Positions 11,630-26,689 of a stretch of DNA of 64,000 nt are shown piece after piece (the first letter of the stretch is position 1; every line of letters starts with the position of its first letter). The position numbers and the translations under genes are program-made. The notes beneath the pieces are model-generated. The model was not told the origin of the DNA. It saw only the letters and a list, made by a program, of their open reading frames with translations, and searched no databases. Source of the stretch: Coriaria nepalensis (lineage: Eukaryota > Streptophyta > Magnoliopsida > Cucurbitales > Coriariaceae); contig CP114487.1 in assembly GCA_027186245.1 (NCBI GenBank), positions 6,443,001 through 6,507,000 of the forward strand, given 5' to 3'.

Positions 11630-14600
11630 ATTTTTATTTGAGTAAATCCTCTAGGCCATGAGGTAAATTTAAAAAATATTTTTATAATTATAAATATTAT
11701 TTTTATATATCATATTATTTATTATATAATAATAATTTTAATAAGAATATTTAATTTAACTCATAATTTTTTAATTAAGAAATAATAATTATATATTTAC
11801 ACGATAATAGGGTGTGTGAATGTGTTCTGTTAATCAATCTTATCAAACTAATGTGTGTATTAAACTATTAATGATCAAACTCTTCATACAAATTCAAAGG
11901 CACCTTAACAAATGTGTCACATCATCATTATTATCATCATCACAAGTTCGTAAGTAGAACTAACTCAAGTTTGTAGTTATACGTATTGCGTAGATATAAC
12001 AATGTATTCAGAAAAAAGTGCGACAAACTAAATATCCCTCATGCAATTGAACAGAATCTGATGAGAAGACAACGACAACAAATAATAATTGATATATATA
12101 CATATATATATATAATATGAAAGTCTTGTACAGACATGTGCATGTGTAGTCATTCAACGCCGTGGTCCGGCATCAATTTTGAAGAGTCTACCGGAACATC
12201 CGCCACATCTCCAGTGTCGCCACCACAAACCCACAGCCCTATGGCCTACTTGGACAACCCCCCCCCCCCCCTCTTCCATGGGCATGATCTGTTAATGAAG
12301 CTTCACAGTTCTGAGATTTTATTATTTTATTTTAGTGGTTATATACTCCACATGTCGCGTGCCATTGATTTGTCTATGAAAAGTATATAGTATAATTTAA
12401 TCGGAACGTGTTTAATTATATTCTTCCTAAAGTATAGCGCTAGCTGAGCTGGCCTAGTCACCCTTTCTTGGCTTAAGTCCTGTCGTTTTCAAAGCGTTAA
12501 GAAACATTTAAGAATTAAAGAAGAAGTTTTTGTATTCGGAATTTTTATGCGCGGAGATTCTGCCGCGAGGAGTCAAGAAGGTTACCGACAATTAAGTGTA
12601 TATACATACATATTTATATACATGTGTTTTGTTGTTTTTTTTTTTGGTGAAGTCCAATTAGAAGATATGACTTAATCCGTTTGGATGTGTGGCCAAGCCT
12701 CTGTTGAGCTAAACCAAATCCAACAAATATATGTTAGGTCAAATTAAACTGAAAGTATTTATCCAATTTTATAAAATGACAGTTCTCATTATATTTACTC
12801 TTTTTTTATCGTGATTAGGGTTTGATCGATTTTTTTATAGTTTCTTGATCTTTGGTATAACGTTGCTCTTCTAGTTGTTAGAAACGTGTTTAGATTTGAG
12901 ATCTGTGTTTTTATTTAAAATCATATATAAATATGAAAAGTTGTATTTGTGACTCTATCATAGTGCTATTGACTTTTCGAAAAACTTTTCATAATTTGTG
13001 GAGTAAATTTTGCAGAACTACATAAAAATCTTTATATTCTTTTATCTTTCTGTATTTATCATTAATACGTTGATATTTGTAAATCTTATATTAAATATGA
13101 ATGATTCTAAAAAATGAATACGTACAAAGAAAGATAATATAACAAATAATTATAACAGTTACTAAAATTCCTAATAGTTTCTCAATTGAACCGGATTATT
13201 AGGAATCAACTACCTATATATCATTTTTATCTTTTTTGGAAACAAACCACATTTGCAGTTATCTTATATATTGACCTAGTCCTACCTCAAGAATTTCTCC
13301 GTGTATATATTGTTTGTTAAATGATCCTCATGGGTTGACGTATATGTTGTATTCTAGGAACTTAGTCGTTTATTAAGACTTTCCTACTTTTTATATTGGA
13401 GTTTTTTTCATTATTGTCTAGCTAGTTATCCGATTATGCAGGCCGAGTCATTAATTATAATTTGTATAAAATATACATATAATATATATATAATCAATTG
13501 AATTTTGATATGTATTGAGATCGCATCAAGTCGGAGGTAAATCTGAACAGGCCATAGGAAACAAGGTTAGCAGGCAACGTGTGTTAAGTTAGATGATAAG
13601 TCGAATGCGATGTCATTGGTTAAGCTGGTTTGAAGTGATCGAATCCTTCTCCTTCATTAGTTCTTCTACTAATTCTACTGAACTACTAAGTAGTTATTAG
13701 TTGATTCATTAATAAAAGGGGCATCTTCGATATAATCATCTTAATATATAATTTATAATATGGTTGCTTGATCTAACAAGTGATTAGTCAATTTGTGGAC
13801 AGAAGTCCACAGCTTTTCAATTCAAAACAAATAGTAATAAATAAATAAAAGGAAAATGAGTGAGAGGTGTGTTCGGCTGTTCGCTGTAATTTTCACTCAA
13901 AAAAGGATGACTGCTTGGAAACAGTGGAGATTCACGTGGGCTTGGGCCAGCGGGCCGGGCCTATTGGCGCTCCGGATTAAATAAATAAGAAGGCTTTTTC
14001 TTTTAAAAAATAGCGTGAGAGCTACCCACTACAATCTAATAAGGAGAGTGAAGTTGGAGGAGCCGTTCAAGTCTTGAAACAATAAAATTGAAACTCAATC
14101 ACTTAGTTGGTGCACATGGACAGGTGCATGAAAACTCCTCGTAAGTGGAAAATTTGACTAGCCAAAAAAAAAAAAAAAAAAACAAAGCACTTGAGATTAA
14201 CGACTTGATTATATATGAAACTATGAAACTAAATTATAGTTTGTTTTTTCAACTTAACTTACAATAAGGAATTTGAAAATAAATAACAGTAAATCTCTTA
14301 ATAAGAGAGCAAACAATGTAGGATTTTAAATCTTATGAGACGAGCTTATACAGTTTATATAAGAGAGGATAAGGTGAGACCCGTACATCAAAGCCACTAC
14401 TTTTTTTTCACATAGGGTATGTGAACCTGTTTTTGGAGAGGCGGCTTGTTTAGTTAGGACCTAAGTTAAATTATAAATTGGGTCATTCTATTGAGAAAGC
14501 TACTGATGTTGATCGTAATTTTTGTAACAATAATTCTTTAGTCATAAATTAGCCTATAGAAATGAATTAGGAAGTAACTTTTCTTTTACTTAGTGCGAGA

Positions 14601-14800
14601 ACTAATTGGAAAGGACTGCACAATTTAAGATTTTTTATATATTTATTTCCCACTAAAGTTATAAGTATCGATATCAAAATTATTATTTTAATATGTGGTG
14701 CTGGTCATTTTTAAAAACCTATTAAAATTGTTAAAATATATAAAAATTCAGAGATTTTCACGTGTTGAATCGTTCGTGAAGATATTTATTCCTAAATAAC
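7961..14800. other. long AT-rich intergenic region without recognised genes
   Basis: Mostly AT-rich DNA with simple repeats: (TA)n near 9364-9382 and 11596-11626, an 11-13 C run near 12260, and several poly-A/T tracts. Short open frames at 8302-8559, 10520-10705, 10962-11174 and 11274-11645 show no domain, codon pattern or splice context I can support. The sequence around 9190-9330 is less AT-rich and contains ACACGTGT, a G-box/ABRE-like core, but no gene follows it. Confidence 0.45.
11596..11626. repeat. (TA)n microsatellite
   Basis: A perfect TA dinucleotide run of about 15 units. Confidence 0.85.
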
Positions 14801-14809
14801 TGACTGCAT

Positions 14810-15716
14810 GAAAAAGCATGCAACCTAATGGACCGGCTACACACTGTAGCATGCGGCCAAGGGAAGGGCAACCTCATGTTAGTGGCATGCGGCCGACTTT
14901 GAAGGAGGGTGTAACAAGCGCCCATCCATATGAAAATTCCTTCTATTTAGGCATTTTTCCTCTTCCTCGGGTGTGTTTTAACATTGTTCAAAGTTCCAAA
15001 AAGGCTCAAAGCAATCAAGAATGAACATGCATAGAAAGGAAGCATGGAGGAAGGAAATTGTCTGCAACGAAGAAGAATTCAACAAGGGTCGTTACGTGGG
15101 CGACAAGAAGACTTGCTTATCAAGTATGAGACTTATTCAAGGTCCCTAAAATCTCTCCTAAACTTGCTCCTACAGTTTAAAGGCTTGCTCATAAAGCAAG
15201 CTTGCTGGTCAAGCAAATTGCCTTGGCTTCCAAGGATCATTCCTCTTGGGGCAGTGGTAGCCTATTAGTCGGTTGTGGCTGTCTTCTGACCTGCTAGGGC
15301 TGTCCAATGACCACTGGTGGATCAGTTATACGTATAGAAGATGACATCTGCAAGTTGGCCAAAGGTGAGTCTCTTGATGTTCTATCGATGTCACGGGGAA
15401 TAGAGTGGGGGTATCCAACCTACTGCCCCCCACAACAATCTTGTTGTTGTCGAGATATCTCATGATATTCAAGCAGATTCTTACTCATCAGGTTCATATT
15501 TAGGAATTGAAGGCATTTAGCCAATTAAGCCAAATCTGCCGCTGCCTGAAGGTCTGCTTCATCCATCCGCTCGATAAGTCGAGTGACCAGGGCATTGGTA
15601 GAACTTTGGATCGAGCTGCCTTGGAAAATAACACGATCACATTGGACGTCGGACGATTGAGCAGTACAGTTGACCAGATTGACCGATTAATGTCTTGGTC
15701 GTCCAAATAGAGTAGG
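14810..15716. mobile_element. unrecognised, less AT-rich block, probably old retroelement DNA
   Basis: Base composition shifts from AT-rich to near balanced. Short frames exist on both strands (plus 14818-15268, minus 15500-15742) but each ends early and I recognise no domain. GCATGCGGCC occurs twice about 50 bp apart (14849 and 14886). The block appears to be split by the LTR at 15725-17869, since GAGTAGG ends this side and begins the other. I infer an older retroelement or LTR, with modest confidence. Confidence 0.3.
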
Positions 15717-15724
15717 CTCATCTT

Positions 15725-17869
15725 TGTTGGATTGCTTTCCAATTTCAGCCTCTCTTGTACAAGGCTAAGAGACTACTGATGCTAGTCTATAAGTAATCTG
15801 TAAGTGGAAGTGGTAATTTAATTTTTTTTTTTCGGATCTAATCTTAAACATAGATTAAACTCATAGATATATACCGAGATCGATCATACAAACATAAATC
15901 AAATATATAACGGAAAGCACAAAAAGTTTCAGGAAACTAAAAGAATTAAGATCTAAGAAACTTACTAATCTTAATACAGAAAGAACATATCTCCTTACTC
16001 CTTCATTATGGCCAAATTTAGTAGAAAGAATGAGGTGCTCAAGTGTTCACCTTCTAATCATAATCCACATAGTTCAATTTGCTTGGTATAATTTCTACTC
16101 TAAGATTCATTTCATGATTCAAAGTGCCGTGGAAAAGACAGGGAAAAGTCTCACTTTTCTCACACCTAAGAATTTCGGCCAAGAGTATAGAATGAACTAT
16201 TATTTTGGCCAGCCCCTATTAGAGTAATTATATAGTGTTCTCTTAGGTTTTAGATTACCAAATATTAACTCACAACTTTGACTCAATAAAATGTGGACTT
16301 AGTGAAGGGTTTCTTTAATCTAATTAAGTGAATAAAAGGTCATTACCCATCCCCTATGTTTGGCCACTCATTAGGCTTGTAGCCTAAATTATTTAATCAA
16401 TATTTTGATTAATTTAGCCTATGCAATCCAATTAACAAGTTAGTCCATTAACTTTTTAATATCTAATTGCTAATTATAAACATTTGTGACACTTTTATAA
16501 TTAAATAAATAGTCCCAATATAAATTATTAATTTCTAATTAAATTAATGTCATACTTAGTTGTGTTAGAAAAGCTACATGATATTATATTTAATAAATTA
16601 ATAATTTACTATTTTTCCCTTAAGTACTATAAGACAAATTACAATTTTAACCTTAAAATCAATACAATTTTTTTTCCTTATCCTCATAAAAAACTTAACT
16701 GAGTTACTTTTGAACTTTATTGTGTGTGATTATGTTCTACATCACTATGCTAGGAGGATCTTATAACATGATATGATTTTATCTAATTCACAATCATATT
16801 CGTTTAGCTTTAAAACACTTTTTAAACTAAACAGTTAATTCAACCATCTCATGATTAATTAATTTAAACCTCCAAGTCAATTTTGACTTCTAACAAAGTG
16901 TCAAGTTACCCGAGAGATGAGAAGTAAGCATCTCCCAAAAGAATCTGTTGTGACTAACAACTGTGTAATAACGATATTTCTATTTGGTCAATGTCCTAAT
17001 TCGTCATAGAGTATGGTTTAACTGTTAAAAATTAATAGAAAAATCATATGAACTATTATATCCTTAATGAACATAGATAATAGATTTACTACAACTCTTT
17101 TCATACCATACTACCTTGCAATGATTTCATTGTTCAATAACATATACGACTCATAGGACTAATTTCCAAATACGAAAGTGATGGATTCCATATTGACCAT
17201 TCACAACTTTCATGTATAACATTTTATACTCAATACCCTGTTTTATCCTTGGTTAGGGTTTATAGGAATGATGTCAAAGTATAAAACTCGGCATATAAGA
17301 TATCATGGTGATCTCGAGTCTAAGAACCACAAGTAATATAGTCACTAGATAATTCTCATTAACATTTAGTATTATTACCATTGAAAATTATTTAAGTGTC
17401 ATGTTTGGTAGCCTTAGTCTCTACTAACCACTCACATACTTATCTTAATATTCCATTAATATCAATGGTCACGAGAACAACCATCCTAAATATTTTATGA
17501 GATAACTTATGTGATAGTTTGTCCGAATTATCAATGTCCCTCTTTATAATTCTATTATCATAAGCAATTCATATCTTAGGTTTTAAGCAGCTTGCATCTC
17601 AACTGACATGATCTCTATAATACTGGGATAACCTAAGATACTAAACTTTAATAACCTAAGATACTAAACTTTATCATGATAGGTAATAAATAAATAAATA
17701 TTATTAATTCTAACATAATTAATAAACATGATAAACATATGAATACTTTTATTATTGTGTAACAAATAACATACTAATATTGTTAATATTTACAAATAGG
17801 ATTGTATCTCATAAAATGTATACCTATTGGGTCTAACTTAATTGGCTTGATGGGTATACACTTTCAACA
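15725..17869 (-). mobile_element. solo LTR of a copia-type retrotransposon
   Basis: On the minus strand this unit begins TGTTGAAAGTG at 17869 and ends CAACA at 15725, the TGTTG...CAACA inverted ends typical of copia LTRs. The 2.1-kb interior is AT-rich and non-coding. No primer-binding site or polypurine tract adjoins either end, so it looks like a solo LTR. GAGTAGG occurs at 15710-15716 and at 17870-17876. It may be a target-site duplication if the low end lies a few bases outside the CAACA. Part of its low-coordinate end recurs at 7.8 kb. Confidence 0.5.
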
Positions 17870-18309
17870 GAGTAGGTGGTAATTCCAGCTAATCACCCTC
17901 TCTACATTTGCCGAGACTATAACTATGCAATTGGCTTGTAGATATCATAGTGATAGGTCCCATCGTGCCTACTAATTTTTTAACACACACAAAAACTTAT
18001 TTTTAAATGCACGGTAGGGAGATATTATTGATCAAGAAGAAATCTCTGACATGAGGAAATTGGGCCCCACTGGGTCTAGTGATTTGTTGAGACATACAAA
18101 AACTTATTTTGAGAAGATCGGGGTAGAGAGAAGTATCACTTAATGAAAGATCAAAACGAGATAAAACATTTGGATTTACCCTGATGTGAGTTGAAGTTCC
18201 AAGCGAGTTGTGTCATTCTGTTCCGATAAATGTAGGTGTGCTGAAAGTATGAAGTTACTTCAAACTAAGTTAATCCTACTTCTAAATGGATGGTAAAGTA
18301 AATAGCCAG

Positions 18310-18455
18310 GTCGAGTTAATGATACTTGCCGACAAAAATGTAATGGACATGGTTAGGTTAACGATACATATGTAGCAGAAAAGTAAAGGAGCAGAAGAGT
18401 AAAGAACACAGTTGAGTTAACGATACGTGTTGAGCACAAAAGGAAATGTGACTTG
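18310..18455. repeat. three diverged tandem units near 50-60 bp
   Basis: GAGTTAAYGATAC or GGTTAACGATAC recurs three times, each followed by an A-rich stretch (ACAAAAATG, AGAAAAGTAAAGG, ACAAAAGGAAATG). It lies in the block between the two LTRs. Confidence 0.5.
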
Positions 18456-18647
18456 AAAATGTAAAGCGAATAGAAAGCTTAAAAGGTTGCACTATTCTTG
18501 AATAATCTACTATGCTACGATAAAATAACGATATTGTAATGGTGAAAGAAAATAAATATTTACAATGTCTACATGAATCACACAAGCCATAAGCGCCCAG
18601 TCAGGGAGGACAAAGGCCACTAAGACCGGCCGATCCCATTTTCATTA

Positions 18648-20511
18648 TGTTGGAAATAACAATGTATGCATATTAATTGTATGACATACCTGATAGATTC
18701 CATAATCTTAGATATACACTTGGAACTGTGACAACGATTACACTAGGTGACATCCAAGTAGCTTAACGCCTAAGATCCAAACTGTTTATAGTCATAGGAT
18801 TATCATGATAGGATAATGAAAATCAAAAAAGACTATGATATACGCTATCTTCTTTTGAGAGAACAATGATGTTCTCATAATTATCGATATTTGAGAATAT
18901 CAAGATGAGCATATAAGTGATTGGTAGAGACTTAATCACTGAATGTGATCACTAGACAAGTCTCAATGGTAACAATATAAACTGTTAATGAGACTTGTCA
19001 AATTCCTATTGTACTTATGATTCTCAGACCTAAGATATACCGTATTGATGTACGGGACATAATGCTTTGATATCACTAAACATGACAATGTTTAACGGTT
19101 ACTAAAAAGGTGAACCATTGGACATATGTTCTTGTATAGGTATTTTTTTCAGGTGATAGGATGAGATTCATTTTTTTCTCTCTCAAGATTTTCCCTTTCT
19201 AAAGTTTGAATCTCATTAATTGAGATTCAAGTTAGAAAAAGCCTAAAGTTGTTGTTCATGTAGATACTAGTAAAGGCCAGGCCAGGTAACAGATCAAAAC
19301 TACTACAAGGCAACGGTAGTGGCAGTTTTTGGTGGTTGGCAATGATTCTCGCGGTGGTCTGACAAAAGGCATGGTGGCCAATCAAGGCCATTGGAGGAGA
19401 AGACGAGCTCCGTATAATCTCTTATCATCCTTACTTCCTCTTCTCTAGTGTTTTTTTTATTGAACTAGATAGTTGAACCAAATTTCTGACTTGAAGAAAA
19501 GTTCTTCAAAAGCATAAACTGTGATCTTAGTAGTAGTCATTTTGGTTCAAATACTAAAAAGCTGTATTTTAATTATAGAATTCCGCTCCAAGTAAGTGAA
19601 GATTCATCAATTGACAATGTCATGCAGCCCTTATAACATAACTAAGTGTCTTACATTAGTTAATTAGAAATTAATCATTTACTATAAGAATTTAAATTAA
19701 TTGATTAGGTTAATTAATTTATTCTTGGTTATATGAGATATTAATCAGTGAGACTGATCAATAAATTCATATAGGATTCATTAAGGGTAAAAATTAACTT
19801 TAGAGTTAAAGGCAATTTATAATTTGATAAATTGAACTTTAATCAATTAATTATGAATTAATTGATGTCAAATTTTAGTCAAACATAACTCAATGGCCGG
19901 TCACATGCATGTGAGATGCATGTGACATGGTACTTAATTTAATTAATATTTAATTAGAGTTAATTATAGTTATAAATATAACTAATTAATTAATTAGAAG
20001 TGAATGGATTTTTCACTTGGACCATGGTCCCATTAGGGTCAACCCATGGCCGGCCACTACCCACCTTATTCTATGAGGTTGCCGCTTGTTTAATTAATCA
20101 AGCAATTAAAGAATTCTACTTCTATATGCAACCTCCTTTTAGAATCCTATAAATAGGACCCTAAGGGCCATGGAAAAAACATCCCCTCCTCTTTCTTAGA
20201 GTGGCTAAAATTTCAAGAATGAAAGTTCATCTCTTCCTCCTTCTAGGAGCTTAGATAGTTTATATATTGAAAGCCCTAAGCGAGAAAAACCCTAGAGAGT
20301 CTGTATGGATCTATTAGGAATTCATGCATATAGAAGAGCATAAGTAATTCCATTGACTTGGAGCTTGCATCAAGCCATAAAAAGACTTTTCCAACTTGTA
20401 AACTCGAGTCTCCCCCTTATTTCCATATCCTCGAGGAAGATTCACATAGACTTGTTCCTATAGACCTCCATGTAAAAAGGTATTATTAACGTTTATTTGA
20501 TATAAAGGTCA
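18648..20511 (+). mobile_element. solo LTR of a second copia-type element
   Basis: The plus strand starts TGTTGGAAATA at 18648. A promoter-like CCTATAAATAGG lies near 20146, followed by a leader-like stretch (GAGAAAAACCCTAGAGAG), which gives the orientation. The right end is placed near 20511 because minus-strand copia coding text starts immediately after it. No primer-binding site follows, so it is read as a solo LTR. The exact right boundary and target-site duplication are not certain. Confidence 0.45.
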
Positions 20512-21140
20512 TTGAGTAATGGAAGAAAGTGCCAAGATTGTCCTCACAATAATCATTTTCACCACCACTGGAGAGAAAGTTTCAATATACTCTATACCTT
20601 CCATTTGGTTGTCTTGGCCACTAACCTTGCTTTGAATCTTTCAATGGATCCATTGCATTTTTATTTAACCTTGTATACCCATCTACATCTTACGTCATTT
20701 TTACCATGCGGTAATGGAGACAATTTCCATGTTCCATTTAACTCTAAAGCTTGAATCTCATATTTCATAGCTTTACTCCATCTAACATCTTTGATTGCCT
20801 CAAAATAATTTTGTGGTACAGAAAATGAGGATAAATAGGAAGGAGATGCTGATAAGATGGTAGAAGGTGGGAATATGATAATGCTGATGTAAGAGGATAT
20901 AAGGCACTGAGATTGGCAAAGGATGATGATTGAAATATGTAATGTTTAGACTAAAAGGTAGGATGATAAATTCCGGAAGACCTTCTAGTACTGAAGGTAG
21001 AGAATTAGAAGTATTCTTAGAAGAAATAATGTTTTTGGAATAAATGATGGTTCTAAGATGGGAGGTGAGGATAATTCTGGAGATGCAATGTTAGAAGGTA
21101 ATCTGTCTGTGAATGAAATTTTGCAAAGGGAAAGACAGTC
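20512..21140 (-). pseudogene. Ty1/copia reverse-transcriptase fragment
   Basis: The minus strand shows the well-known copia RT entry region: a segment reading VRWSKAMKYEIQALELNGTW, then CRWVYKVK, then SIERFKARLVAK. These match the W-x-x-AM-x-x-E-x-x-AL-x-x-N-x-TW and KWVYK-x-K...ERYKARLVAKG blocks of copia polyproteins. Stops (for example after YKVK) and frame changes break it, and the catalytic YVDD part is missing. It abuts the plus-strand LTR at 18648-20511, so it is not that LTR's own internal region. The two are separate insertions. Confidence 0.7.
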
Positions 21141-23490
21141 TCAGGAAAAGAAAAGAATTAATATTTTATTGCTAACATTGCGTTATAAAAAATTCATATT
21201 TACACCACAATTTAATACATGTTGATATGTTTGAAACTCGTTACGTCAGTTCTAGTGATCTGAAAAATGATCGGATGGACAAAAAAATATTATTTTGATA
21301 ACTCATGGACTAAAAAGTTGGTCAAGAACTACACGTGGGCGAATTCTTATAATCCTCTAGCTATGTTAAGTGATTGTGATTGGAATATACCTTACAAATT
21401 TGCATGGTTTTTAAAAATCTTTTATGATTCTATTGTTCTTCTTTTAGGTGTTTATTTATCCTACATATCCTTTTATTTTGCATTCACTTGTTAAAATGAC
21501 TAACCTTTTTGATACCTATAAGAATAAGATGTGTTTAAGCTTATTATAGAAAAAAATGATTACAAAATTTTAAAAATATGGAAGAAAATTTTGCTTTTAT
21601 ATTCATTTGCTTTTATTTTAGATGTTAACACAAGTTTAAGAAATACTCTTACATTTATGAACCAACATTTAGTTATTCTTCCATTATTAATCCTACTAAT
21701 AGAGAGTAAACTCTCTATGAAAATAAATATAGCTACTAATAGTAAGAGACATAACAACAAGAGATTCAACCCAAAAGAAAGAGCTGGAATTTTGTTTCAG
21801 ATTTCGGTTCCAGTTCATCTGCTGCACGACCCACAAGTTATTCGACAATAGTAATGCAAGTTGGATTGGATCTCCAAAAATACCTTGAAATCGAATTCCT
21901 TTTTATTTTTCTAGACGAATTTGAATGATTTAGGTACTTTATGCCTTTTAAATTGGTGGAAAACAAACTTTGCAAGATTTCATATACTAGCACAACCGGC
22001 ACGAGATGCCATAACTGTTCATGTCTCAAACAGTTTCTTTTGAATCAACATTAAGCATAGGCGGGAGAGTGAGAGTTATTGAAGATAGGAAAATTTTGTT
22101 AGCGCCGAAATTGGTTTAAGCAATATTATGCATTAGAAATTAGGTGCATGCATCTCATCGAAATCAATACACAGCTCTTAATGAAAATTTGATTCATTGC
22201 TATTAGAATGTTCTTACAAGACGACACTCTTGAGGTAGTAAGCAACCGCTAATTTATAGATTAGAGTAATTTATAAATTTTATTATTTCTCTTTATTTAT
22301 GACTTCATTGTAGGTTTTTTTTTTCTCCTTAAAGTTAAAAGATTTTTTTTGACGGAACCATCTATATATTATTTTTTAATATATAATAAAGTTTTTATTT
22401 AGTAAAAAAATTATTTTTGAATTTTATTATTTCTATTTTAAGTTAATTACTCAATTATCCAAATAGTCAAACACTAAAAAATAAAAACACATAAAATTTA
22501 CATTCTATATCCAATTAAAAAAAGTTAGAACTCACCTTTAAATTCTTATTAAATAAAAAAAAAAACCTCACGAGCCTAGGCCCATCTCTTGGCTTGCCGG
22601 CGCACGAGCACAGCACGATACAAAACTAGGTCCGATAGCCCTTCATGTCATGTTTGTACACGACTTCCACACAATGGGCTCAGCCCGACCCATTTTGGAC
22701 TGAGCCAAAAATCAATATCGTGGCCCGTGGTTTTCTTTTTTCTTTTTTCTTTTTTCTTTTTATTTTTAAATTTATTTATTTGTTTACGGCGGGAAGCAAT
22801 GCTGAACAGCCAACCGACTCGATAATTATTGTCTATTAAAAAAGATGAAAACATCTCCACTACAACATCGTAATAGGAGCTTGCGCCAGAAAAATGATTT
22901 AGGTCGCGGCGCAAAAGATTTATATAAATTTCTAATGTATTTTGTAATGTATAATTTTTTTGTGATTAAATTTTAAAATTAGAAAATTTTATAAATTTTT
23001 AACTTATTAATTAAAATAAATTTGACAAATAATATAGATAAATTTTATCTTACAATAATTATAAATAATATTCTTACAAAAATTATATTATAAATTAAAC
23101 TTTTAATTCACAAAATATTGATAAATTTCAAGAAAATAATAAATTTACTACCATTACTTGAACAAATTATCTAAATATTGTTAGCATTATTACAATTATT
23201 TAGGAGAAGTAAAAACAATCAAGATAGTAATTATTTAAATTTAGGCCTATATGAAAATTATTTATATTTATTTATATTTATTGAAGTTTATCATGAGAGC
23301 AAGCAAATTAAGATTACTTTATTTGATAAAAAAGAAGTAAAAAAAAATGACAAGAAGAGATTAAGTTTGACATCTTAAACCCCTGAGCTATCCTACATTT
23401 ATTAACAAAAATTTACTTGATCTCGCAGACTAATCTAGATTTGGATTGGATCCATTACCGTTTAAAAGTTGATGACTTCCCGAAAGTTGA
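21141..23490. other. AT-rich intergenic DNA
   Basis: No supported gene. Short open frames near 21267-21851 have no recognisable domain. 22565-22720 is GC-richer with GGCCCA/GGCCCG-type words (AGGCCCATC, GGGCTCAGCCCGACCC), as in some plant transposon ends, but no element was identified. Confidence 0.4.
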
Positions 23491-23502
23491 AATGGGGGCG
23501 GC

Positions 23503-23612
23503 AAATCAATGTAGAAATTAGGTAGCATCATCACCTTCTGATGCAGGGGGCGGCAAGGGTTGTTGCCCCTGCATCAGAAGGTGATGATACTTCCTAATTT
23601 CTACATTGATTT
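23503..23612. repeat. near-perfect 110-nt hairpin (possible MIRNA or fold-back)
   Basis: Two arms of about 47 nt, 23503-23549 and 23566-23612, are reverse complements with about two mismatches (GGTAGC in the left arm versus GGAAGT in the reverse complement of the right). The loop is about 16 nt and contains GGCAAGGGTTGTTG. GGGGGCGGCAA occurs at 23494 and again at the left-arm/loop junction near 23546. The size and pairing fit a young plant MIRNA precursor or a small fold-back element. I recognise no known miRNA family in the arms. Confidence 0.7.
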
Positions 23613-24026
23613 GTTTTTCGATAACCACACGGTCCATACCATAACAAGTTCATGCATGTGCCTTATTACACCACGCATACACATTTCCAATCCACTTAAC
23701 ACGAGACCCTCACAGAAGTAACCTGTACCGCAAAGAAAGATGGGAAATGGATAAATCAATACACATTTCCAATGTACCAGCTTAGCCCTATGAGATCTTT
23801 TCCGGCGAAACTCCGTTTCCTAGTAGAGAAAAAGATTTGATACCAGACAAATTCCAAAACTGAATAAAGGAGCAATATATAGACTCGTCGACACTTCTAG
23901 ACAGCCACCAATTTTCCAAAATGGCTTCAGAATATAGGAACAAGATTTTTTGTTTTTAGTTAACGTGACACATCATTTTGTTTCTAATGTGTTAAACGAA
24001 GCCCAACTTTCAAATCAAACTTACGC

Positions 24027-24055
24027 GGGGGGGGGGGGGGGGGGGGGGGGGGGGG
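24027..24055. repeat. poly-G run of 29 bases
   Basis: An uninterrupted G homopolymer lies about 80 bp past the stop codon of the 14-3-3 gene, in its presumed 3' UTR or flank (C on the transcribed sense). Such runs are rare in plant nuclear DNA and may be length-variable or mis-sized in assembly. Confidence 0.9.
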
Positions 24056-24130
24056 AGGCATAAATTAATGACATTTGAACGCCCACCTCCTTCAGATGAG
24101 AGTAGGACAGGGTCAAGCTTATGATGCCTT

Positions 24131-26176
<2,046 letters not shown>

Positions 26177-26278
26177 TTCTCTGCAACTGCACTTGAGAGA
26201 GGGAGGGAGGGAGGGAGAGGGGCTGCGAATTTCTAGAGAGAGAAAGAATGAGCTGGCTTTATGCTTGGCAAGAGGCAT

Positions 26279-26689
26279 ACGTGTATATAAAACTTCAATT
26301 AAAAATAAATTGGAAAAACATCTAGTGGTAGCGTATGTGTGATGTGGCGTGAAAGTGAAATTCCAACCGTTGGATTATTAAGGTGCGCACGCTTTCTTCT
26401 TGTTTACTGAATCGTTAAAAACGCCGTCGTTTTAGACCTCCGATCATAGAAACGGGGCCCAAAAATCCAAAAATGTCTGATGTGGCATTGAAGCCGAATG
26501 ACAAGCGTTGGATTTACGCGCGTGTCCTAAAACAATCGCGTTTTCGGGTTAATCGAAGCCTCGAAGGTTAGAAAGTCTCAAAAAATGTCTTCTTCCGAGA
26601 TAAGATAAACGAACGCTAAAATATAATCATAAATACTCTTATACATATCTTATTTTTATAGGTTTGGTTATAGAAATATAAATTAAAGG
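26279..26689. other. 14-3-3 upstream region
   Basis: Non-coding. The presumed promoter of the minus-strand 14-3-3 gene. No TATA box or other element was assigned with confidence. Confidence 0.4.

Noticed and set aside
11274..11645. 123-codon plus-strand open frame
   Set aside because: Phe/Tyr/Ile-rich from T-rich and (TA)n sequence; no start context or domain.
22645..22914. Overlapping short frames on both strands
   Set aside because: Driven by a TTTTC-rich tract; no domain or splice context.
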